Shown here: positions 41,532 to 46,215 of the stretch, one piece after another
Layout: each line of letters begins with the position of its first letter
Position numbering within the stretch: position 1 is the stretch's first letter
Source: Pseudoflavonifractor sp. An85
GTDB taxonomy: Bacteria > Bacillota > Clostridia > Oscillospirales > Oscillospiraceae
Length of the DNA: 46,215 nt
Direction: 5' to 3'
Assembly (NCBI RefSeq): GCF_002161235.1
Contig: NZ_NFHE01000021.1
Location: 1-46,215, forward strand
The notes under the pieces: model-generated
Told to the model about the DNA's origin: nothing
The model's input: the letters and a program-made list of their open reading frames with translations, nothing else
Database searches by the model: none
Program-made: the position numbers and the translations under genes

Positions 41532-41607
41532 GGGCCTGTAGCTCAGCTGGGAGAGCGTTCGGTTCGCATCCGAGAGGTCGACGGTTCGATCCCGTTCAGG
41601 TCCACCA
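41532..41607 (+). tRNA. tRNA-Ala (anticodon CGC)
   Basis: A full cloverleaf: acceptor GGGCCTG/CAGGTCC (one G-T pair), D-arm GCTC..GAGC, anticodon arm TTCGG-TTCGCAT-CCGAG with anticodon CGC, T-arm GACGG-TTCGATC-CCGTT, and encoded CCA at 41605-41607. It reads GCG codons. Confidence 0.95.
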
Positions 41608-41625
41608 TATTATCAAAACAGTATA

Positions 41626-41672
41626 GATGCCGTAGGCTGAAAGCCTACGGCATCAACTGTTTCCGGGTTTTT
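41626..41672 (+). terminator. Terminator of tRNA-Ala
   Basis: GATGCCGTAGGCT (41626-41638) pairs perfectly with AGCCTACGGCATC (41642-41654), with ACAGT/ACTGT extending it. A run of six T follows at 41667-41672. Nothing is recognised between this and 41782. Confidence 0.85.
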
Positions 41673-41782
41673 TCTCCTCAAAATTTCACCGAAAATTCCA
41701 TAGATGCAAACCGCTGTTTCTCAGTAACCGATGGGAGTCGAACCCCCTTCTCCCCTGAGATTTGCGTAGACATCCCCACTTG

Positions 41783-41827
41783 GCGCCCTTTTTGAAACCG
41801 GCTTATTCAAAAAGGGCGCTATCTTTT
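41783..41827 (+). terminator. Strong hairpin with T-run in the tRNA-ICE gap
   Basis: GCGCCCTTTTTGAA (41783-41796) pairs perfectly with TTCAAAAAGGGCGC (41806-41819), followed by TATCTTTTT. It may end a transcript whose gene was lost. Confidence 0.8.
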
Positions 41828-41851
41828 TCAAAACAGAATACACAAAGTTTT

Positions 41852-41900
41852 AGGCGTCAATTTGTTGGTCGTGACCGACCATCAGATTGGCGCCTTTTTT
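41852..41900 (+). terminator. Second long hairpin with T-run in the tRNA-ICE gap
   Basis: AGGCG..CAAT..TGGTCG pairs with CGACCA..ATTG..CGCCT across TGAC, with single mismatches, and ends in TTTTTT. Two terminators in a row without a gene suggest deletion of the DNA between them and the tRNA. Confidence 0.75.
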
Positions 41901-41951
41901 CATTTCTAGCAAAATTCAAAAAGGGCACCACGCCCCAAGGAGGTAATCATT

Positions 41952-42466
41952 ATGAAACGAGACACATTTTTTCAGGAGTTGAGCCGAGTACTCCAACGGG
42001 AAGGCTTCACCACCCAAGCAGAACAGGATAGTCTGTTACCTGTAGAGTGGGATGGCCACCCTCTCTGCAGGATCACAGAGGGCGGCGGTGTACGCTACTG
42101 GCAGGAGAATGTGGCAAATTTGGAACGGGAACAAGCCTGTCAAAGAGCCGCAGATCTGGCCTGTATGGTGCGGGAATACACTACCCTGCTGGAGCAGGCT
42201 CCCCCCTTGAGGGCACAGGGGCTGACCGGAGACTTTCGAGTGCTGGCCGACTTCAATGGGACTGTGCTGGCTGGACACCAGACCAAATTCGGCATCCACT
42301 TTGTCACCTGGGACCGGGACTTCCGCTGGACAGGTCTCAACTACGGCCACTACTTTCAGGAAAACTACATGGCTGCCAAACAAGACTTTGCTATCCGTTC
42401 CGGCCTTGTCCCCCAGTACCAAGTTTTCAACCAGGAACAGCTCACAGAAATCTTTCATTGCTGCGC
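41952..42466 (+). pseudogene. 5' part of an ICE-type gene of unknown function, truncated by deletion
   Basis: A good AAGGAGGTAATCATT precedes the ATG. About 170 codons look genuine: MKRDTFFQELSRVLQREGFTTQ, VEWDGHPLCRITEGGGVRYW, GDFRVLADFNGTVLAGHQTKFGIHFVTWDRDFRWTGLNYGHYF and QLTEIFHCCADTL. I do not know the family by name, though its layout is common in conjugative elements of gut Clostridia. Near 42466 the sequence passes into the end of a VirB4-like gene in a different frame. As it stands the frame continues 130 more codons through foreign-frame sequence to 42857. Confidence 0.65.
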
Positions 42467-42469
42467 TGA

Positions 42470-42700
42470 TACCCTAAACACCTGTTCAGCATCCCGCCCC
42501 ATCAGTTTCTCTTCAACGCAGGCTCCATCGACAAGCGCTCCTACATGGATATGCTCCAGCTGGAGGAAGCCGAGTACAATCTCATCAAGTTTCCCCAGCG
42601 GGGTGTCTGCCTGTACAAGTGTGGCAACGAGCGATACCTATTGGAAGTTCATGCTCCGGCCTACAAGGAGAAGCTCTTTGGATCGGCAGGTGGTCGCTGA
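42470..42700 (+). pseudogene. 3' end of a VirB4/TraE-like conjugation ATPase gene
   Basis: In its own frame it encodes QFLFNAGSIDKRSYMDML, then EEAEYNLIKFPQRGVCLYKCGNERYLLEVHAPAYKEKLFGSAGGR and stop. This is the characteristic C-terminus of the conjugation ATPase in Tn916/CTn-type elements (LYKCGNERYLL, LFG.AGG). The other 700 or so residues are missing. The stop overlaps the ATG of the NlpC/P60 gene (TGATG), the original operon junction. Confidence 0.8.
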
Positions 42701-43893
42701 TGGCAATCCCTGCGGCAATCGCCAAAGCCGCCGCTACGCTGCTCACCAACGAGAAAACTCGAAAAGGGGTTGGCTGGGTGCTGGTTGCGGTCTTCTCCCC
42801 TGCCATTCTTTTGATCGCTCTGCTCTGCTCCATTGGCTCGGGCGGTGCCGAACATAACAATGCCTCAGTGGAAGCGTGCTTCTACGGCAGCACACTCTCC
42901 GCTGAAATCCCCGGAGAGTTTCGCCACTCCATTGAGGAGATGCGTTCCGCCTTCTCCCTTCTGGATTCGGCGGTGGTCTCCGCCAATGAGCAGACGGAGA
43001 GCGGCAACGGCCTTGACCCATTGCGAGTCAAGACCGTTTTTTATGCTCTCTGCTTTGGCGAGGATGCTCCATCCCAAAGCGAAGCGGACAGCTTTGTTGC
43101 CTGCTTCTACACCACAGAAACCAGAACCCGCACCGTGGAGGTGGAGCAAGAGGACGGCACCGTCACCACCGAGGAGGAGACCTACACCGTCAACGTGCCC
43201 CTTTCTCTCTACCAGGCATACACCCATCTGGAAGCTCATCTGGGCAGAGACATCACAGAGGATGACAGAAACAACATCAACCACGTCTACACCTCGGTGG
43301 CTGGAACTGCTGGCGGTGGCAGCTACAACGGTGAGTATCTCCGTGGAGATGGAACGAGTGTCGAGCTGGACATCTCCACCTTCACCGATCCCTCCACCAA
43401 GAATTCCGCAGACCTGGCTCTCTATGCCATTCACGCCTGGGAGTCCGGCTGGGGTTATGTGTGGGGAACCTACGGCAATGTCCTCACCGATTCTCTCTTC
43501 GCCTACAAGCAGGCGCAGTACCCCGACGGTGTCGGTACCTACGCAGACTTCATTCGTTCCAACTGGCTGGGCGGTCGGACCACCGACTGCGTGGGTCTGA
43601 TCAAAGGCTACGGCTGGCTCGACCCAGAGACACTCACCATCGGCTATGCCACCAACGGTATGCCCGATCTGGGCGCCAACCAAATGTTCTACTCCGCTTC
43701 CGTGTCTGGTCCCATCGATACCATGCCGGACACACCTGGTCTGGCAGTCTGGCAGAACGGACACATCGGTGTGTACGTCGGCGACGGTTATGTCATCGAA
43801 GCCATGAACACCCAATGCGGTGTGGTGAAGACCCAGCTGGAAGGCAGAGGATGGACACACTGGCTGGAGATTCCCTATATCAACTATAACTGA
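42700..43893 (+). CDS. NlpC/P60-type cell wall hydrolase of a conjugative element
   Basis: A 397-residue protein. An N-terminal membrane helix (GWVLVAVFSPAILLIALLCSIG, about 24-45) anchors it. A helical outer region follows (about 50-215), then a linker. The peptidase domain near residues 240-397 has catalytic Cys in TTDCVGLIKGYGW, and the His-containing strand GHIGVYVGDGYVIEAM. It would open peptidoglycan for the mating channel. Its position after the VirB4-like gene is standard in such elements. It appears intact. A 31-base end of this gene is repeated at 44662-44692. Confidence 0.88.
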   Translation: MAIPAAIAKAAATLLTNEKTRKGVGWVLVAVFSPAILLIALLCSIGSGGAEHNNASVEACFYGSTLSAEIPGEFRHSIEEMRSAFSLLDSAVVSANEQTESGNGLDPLRVKTVFYALCFGEDAPSQSEADSFVACFYTTETRTRTVEVEQEDGTVTTEEETYTVNVPLSLYQAYTHLEAHLGRDITEDDRNNINHVYTSVAGTAGGGSYNGEYLRGDGTSVELDISTFTDPSTKNSADLALYAIHAWESGWGYVWGTYGNVLTDSLFAYKQAQYPDGVGTYADFIRSNWLGGRTTDCVGLIKGYGWLDPETLTIGYATNGMPDLGANQMFYSASVSGPIDTMPDTPGLAVWQNGHIGVYVGDGYVIEAMNTQCGVVKTQLEGRGWTHWLEIPYINYN

Positions 43894-43907
43894 GAAAGGA
43901 AGTGCCC

Positions 43908-43940
43908 ATGAAGCAAGTGAACCGGACCTTCTCCTTCGAT
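43908..43940 (+). pseudogene. 5' stub of a DUF6103-like gene
   Basis: After AAAGGAAGTGCCC the ATG begins MKQVNRTFSFD, matching the start of the complete gene at 44704 (MKQVNLTISFD). Similarity ends there and the HTH cassette begins. The frame stays open into the HTH gene, so a fused protein of 173 residues could be made. Confidence 0.65.
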
Positions 43941-43959
43941 TTGGCTGTGCCTGCACCCC

Positions 43960-43988
43960 TTGACTGGTTATCGGGATACCGATATAAT
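43960..43988 (+). promoter_or_regulatory. Strong promoter of the HTH gene with operator-like inverted repeat
   Basis: TTGACT (43960-43965) and TATAAT (43983-43988) are 17 bases apart. ATCGG-GATA-CCGAT (43970-43983) is a perfect inverted repeat in the spacer touching the -10, well placed for self-repression by the HTH protein. Confidence 0.8.
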
Positions 43989-44000
43989 CGGAGATGGGTG

Positions 44001-44429
44001 ATGCATATGACGATTCAACAAGTCCTGCGGGAAAAGGGTCTCTCCCGCTACCAGCTCTCCAAGCGCAGCGGGGTTCCATGGGCCACGCTGGCGGACATCT
44101 GCTCGGGCAAAACGTCGCTGACGCGGTGCAATGCCGGGACACTGAGCAAGCTTGCTGCCACGCTGGACATCCCCATGGAGCAGCTCCTGACCATGACTGT
44201 AGAGCAAAGGCAGGCCACGGACGGGAAGCCAAACGACCGCACCTATCTGGAACGGGACCTGCCGGCCAGCCTGCAAAAGGCCCTGGATGAATATATCCAG
44301 GGAGAGAAAAACCATGTGTCCTACATGGACTGCCTGTGGGGAGAGCTGTATGGCGCCATCAACTCCAACCAGTGGAGCAGCGCCATCACGCAGGAGCAGG
44401 CGGACTACCTGAGAGCAAAATACCTGTAA
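44001..44429 (+). CDS. XRE-family HTH regulator (142 aa) in an inserted cassette
   Basis: Residues 3-68 form a helix-turn-helix domain (TIQQVLREKGLSRYQLSKRSGVPWATLADICSGKTSLTRC, LSKLAATLDIPMEQLL). A C-terminal part (about 85-142) ends YMDCLWGELYGAINSNQWSSAITQEQADYLRAKYL, a block seen in many small clostridial HTH proteins of unknown target. The ATGs at 44001 and 44007 are both possible. The predicted start point of transcription lies only 6-12 bases before them, so the message may be nearly leaderless. A terminator follows. The cassette separates two copies of conjugative-element DNA. Confidence 0.85.
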   Translation: MHMTIQQVLREKGLSRYQLSKRSGVPWATLADICSGKTSLTRCNAGTLSKLAATLDIPMEQLLTMTVEQRQATDGKPNDRTYLERDLPASLQKALDEYIQGEKNHVSYMDCLWGELYGAINSNQWSSAITQEQADYLRAKYL

Positions 44430-44441
44430 TGGGGGAACGAC

Positions 44442-44475
44442 GGGATCGCATCTTACAGATGCGGTCCCCTTTTTC
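44442..44475 (+). terminator. Terminator of the HTH gene
   Basis: GGGATCGCATC (44442-44452) pairs with GATGCGGTCCC (44458-44468) with one wobble, followed by CTTTTTC. Confidence 0.85.
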
Positions 44476-44574
44476 TGTCCCCCCGATTATCTACAAAACC
44501 GCACGGTATCGCCCCGCTGCGGAAACAAATGATGGAAGCCCTTCCGTGAAGCGGTGTCAGTGGAATATTGTGTA

Positions 44575-44600
44575 GGCCGGAGCGTTTGCTCCGGCCTTTC
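44575..44600 (+). terminator. Second hairpin downstream of the HTH gene
   Basis: GGCCGGAGC (44575-44583) pairs perfectly with GCTCCGGCC (44588-44596), followed by TTTCTC. Nothing else is recognised between 44476 and 44629. Confidence 0.75.
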
Positions 44601-44629
44601 TCGTTAAGTGCCTGCCCGCCTGGAAATCA

Positions 44630-44692
44630 GACTGCATTGGTCTCATCAAGGGCTATGGCTGGCTGGAGATTCCCTATATCAACTATAACTAA
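44630..44692 (+). pseudogene. Internally deleted 3' end of a second NlpC/P60 gene
   Basis: The frame reads DCIGLIKGYGW directly joined to LEIPYINYN and TAA. In the intact gene (42700-43893) these blocks are about 80 codons apart. The junction falls at CTGGCT-GGA, a short match present at both places, so deletion by microhomology is likely. It preserves the spacing to the DUF6103-like gene that follows. Confidence 0.8.
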
Positions 44693-44703
44693 GGAGGTGC
44701 CAC

Positions 44704-44955
44704 ATGAAACAAGTAAACCTGACCATTTCTTTTGACGAGGAAAAACTCTCTGCCTTGAAACGCTACATGAGCAAGCGAGATCTGGAACTGGAGCGTGAGA
44801 TGACGGATGCCCTGGTAAAGCTCTACGAAAAGTATGTTCCTGCCCCTGTGCGCGAGTACATCGATGAGACTGACACGTCTGCTCCCACCAGATCCCGGCG
44901 CAGTCCCAGACCCACCACACCCAAGCCCGTGGAGGAAACGGAGGTGACACAGTGA
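44704..44955 (+). CDS. DUF6103-like small protein of conjugative elements
   Basis: An 83-residue protein. An N-terminal strand (MKQVNLTISFDEEKLSALKRYM) and a charged helix (DLELEREMTDALVKLYEKYVPAPVREYI) resemble a ribbon-helix-helix layout. A Thr/Arg/Pro-rich tail follows. Small proteins of this type (I believe DUF6103) stand after the NlpC/P60 gene in many clostridial elements; their role is unknown. AAGGAGGTGCCAC precedes the ATG. The stop overlaps the next gene's GTG by 3 bases. Confidence 0.75.
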   Translation: MKQVNLTISFDEEKLSALKRYMSKRDLELEREMTDALVKLYEKYVPAPVREYIDETDTSAPTRSRRSPRPTTPKPVEETEVTQ

Positions 44956-45986
44956 ACAGCAAGGATATCACCCTCTGGATTGACCAGCGTTGGTACGATG
45001 CGCTGAGCAAGCATTTGAAAGATGAAACGCTGGAGGAACACCTGGAGGACGTCATTGACGAGATGTGCAACCAGCTCCCCCAGCGGGAGTATGAGCGCAT
45101 CAGCGCTGAAATCTGGAAGGAGGATCAGGAGGAGCGGAAAGCCCGAGAAGCCGCCCGCCGCTTTGCCGTCTTCCATGTCACGGAGGGCGGAAACTCTATC
45201 TACTTCCTGGCGGAAGAACATCTGGAGTTCCTTCAGACCGCCGGCCGCCTGCGCAATTACATCCGCAAGGCCGAAGGCGATCCCCCCGCACGCTTCACCG
45301 GAATGTTTCCCCGTGGAGAAAAGTTATCCCGTGAGCAGTTCGACACATATGTGTTGGAGCGATTGGGCAACACCGGACGAGTGGTGGGTGCATACCACAT
45401 TGACCTGGACAGTGAGCGGCTCGATGCACTCAACATCATGGACGGCTGGCAGCGATTCCGCATTCAGGATGTCAGCACCGCCGCCTACTTCGCAATGAAG
45501 AAAAGCAGCGCATCCCCGGAAGAACGGTGGCGCACCTTCCTGGATCGTCTGCAAGGAAAAGAGGTCACATACGAAACAGAAGCGCAGTATCTCACCGGCA
45601 GTCGGATGCTCCGTGCAGAGGACATCTCCTTCGCAGAGGATATTATTCAGCACGACAACCTGCTGGAGTTCTACATGGAGGTATCGTCCTTTGCGGATCA
45701 AGTGTTTGGAACCAACGTGTGTACGGCTGAGAATGATGACTGGCTGAACATCTACGCCAGCTATGATCTGGATCATGGTTGTGTTTGCGACTGGCTGGAC
45801 GTGTACCTGCGGCACGGCAACGGCGATGAGCAGGACTTCAAGTACCGGCTCAGTGCTGAGGAGCAGGCCCTGCTCCTCCCCAAGATGGATGCCTACTGTC
45901 AGGAGCATTTGGGCGAGAGCCTGGAGGAGTGCTGTGCAGACTTCCTGACGGAGCAAACTCGCACAGTGCCGGAGATGCAGATGTAG
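44952..45986 (+). CDS. Conjugative-element protein of unknown function (344 aa)
   Basis: It starts with GTG at 44952, overlapping the previous stop, with GGAGGTGA upstream. The N-terminus (DITLWIDQRWYDALSKHLKDETLEEHLEDVIDEMCNQLP) looks like a ribbon-helix-helix or coiled region. The rest is soluble with a late block DDWLNIYASYDLDHGCVCDWLDVYLRHGNGDEQDFKYRLSAEEQALLLPKMDAYC that I know from accessory genes of gut Clostridia elements but cannot name. No catalytic motif is visible. It is the last gene before a repeat-rich GC region. Confidence 0.75.
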   Translation: MNSKDITLWIDQRWYDALSKHLKDETLEEHLEDVIDEMCNQLPQREYERISAEIWKEDQEERKAREAARRFAVFHVTEGGNSIYFLAEEHLEFLQTAGRLRNYIRKAEGDPPARFTGMFPRGEKLSREQFDTYVLERLGNTGRVVGAYHIDLDSERLDALNIMDGWQRFRIQDVSTAAYFAMKKSSASPEERWRTFLDRLQGKEVTYETEAQYLTGSRMLRAEDISFAEDIIQHDNLLEFYMEVSSFADQVFGTNVCTAENDDWLNIYASYDLDHGCVCDWLDVYLRHGNGDEQDFKYRLSAEEQALLLPKMDAYCQEHLGESLEECCADFLTEQTRTVPEMQM

Positions 45987-46004
45987 CGCCGTGTTGCCCC
46001 CAGT

Positions 46005-46090
46005 GGGCCGATTTGCGGGGCTTCCCCAGGCTCCCCCACCGTGTACCCCTCCCAGGGCAGTTGCGGGGGATTTGGGCCGATTTGCGGGGC
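46005..46090 (+). repeat. Pair of 17-base direct repeats
   Basis: GGGCCGATTTGCGGGGC occurs exactly at 46005-46021 and 46074-46090, with GTTGCGGGGGATTTGGG, a partial third copy, just before the second. It lies in the untranslated stretch after the 344-codon gene. Confidence 0.8.
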
Positions 46091-46157
46091 AGCGGGTAGC
46101 CGACGAAAGCGAAGCAGGGGAAAAGAGAGGGGTCGTGACCGCCCCCTCTCCCGCCAC

Positions 46158-46184
46158 AACTGCCCGCAGTGCGGGCAGTTTTCG
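46158..46184 (+). terminator. Perfect palindrome with short T-run
   Basis: AACTGCCCGC (46158-46167) pairs with GCGGGCAGTT (46171-46180), loop AGT, then TTC. It may end the conjugative-element operon or be a protein site. Confidence 0.55.
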
Positions 46185-46215
46185 GGTTCCACCACCGGGG
46201 TCGTGAGCAGCATTT

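Noticed and set aside
41705-41760. GGGAGTCGAACCCCC resembling the T-arm of a minus-strand tRNA
   Set aside because: No matching acceptor, anticodon or D-arm is present around it, and the T-stem pairing is poor. It may be a scar but cannot be supported.

Overview
The window looks like a chromosomal segment of a spore-forming Clostridia gut commensal of the Oscillospiraceae type (Flavonifractor / Pseudoflavonifractor / Lawsonibacter-like). This is inferred from the large Firmicutes-type SRP RNA next to dnaX, strong AGGAGG ribosome binding sites, gene content, moderately high G+C and paired sigmaK-like promoters. No species is claimed. Core genes (thiC, degV, sirtuin, opp, pepF, ybaB, dnaX, SRP RNA, tRNA-Ala) alternate with accessory DNA that carries many decayed fragments.

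Left accessory half (1-19.7 kb). An operon of lipoprotein, ABC ATPase and a 794-residue double permease (165-4688) is followed by a RelB/ParE-type toxin-antitoxin pair (4863-5497), a tRNA 3'-half scar and a broken ECF sigma gene. A minus-strand block (6464-10127) holds uncharacterised genes and a WYL regulator. A second ABC operon (10418-14070) encodes a lipoprotein, two permeases, an ATPase and an exported protein. A broken anti-sigma gene, an XRE-TPR regulator, an ABC exporter and a BcrA-type ATPase/permease pair complete this half. Decayed sigma/anti-sigma cassettes and a dispersed repeat (near 5.5, 10.2 and 19.5 kb) sit at module borders, suggesting repeated insertion and loss.

Middle (19.7-29 kb). 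It holds a DNA glycosylase-like gene, thiC under a TPP riboswitch, and a COG3044 ATPase. Next is a locus I consider the most interesting part of the window. Two proteins without signal peptides share a C-terminal domain; one adds a choice-of-anchor-A domain and a Ser/Thr-only linker. Both lie behind matching sigmaK-like promoters, and a twice-frameshifted glycosyltransferase follows. I propose a spore-surface glycoprotein module. degV and a sirtuin gene follow.

Right core (28.7-41.6 kb). oppABCDF, a membrane protein gene and the oligoendopeptidase pepF form a peptide uptake and breakdown locus, followed by ybaB-dnaX, the SRP RNA and a divergent tRNA-Ala.

Right end (41.9-46.2 kb). Remains of an integrative conjugative element lie downstream of tRNA-Ala. 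A truncated gene is joined to the 3' end of a VirB4-like ATPase gene. An intact NlpC/P60 hydrolase gene follows, then a DUF6103-like gene present once as a stub and once whole, with an HTH regulator cassette between the copies, and a 344-codon gene of unknown function.
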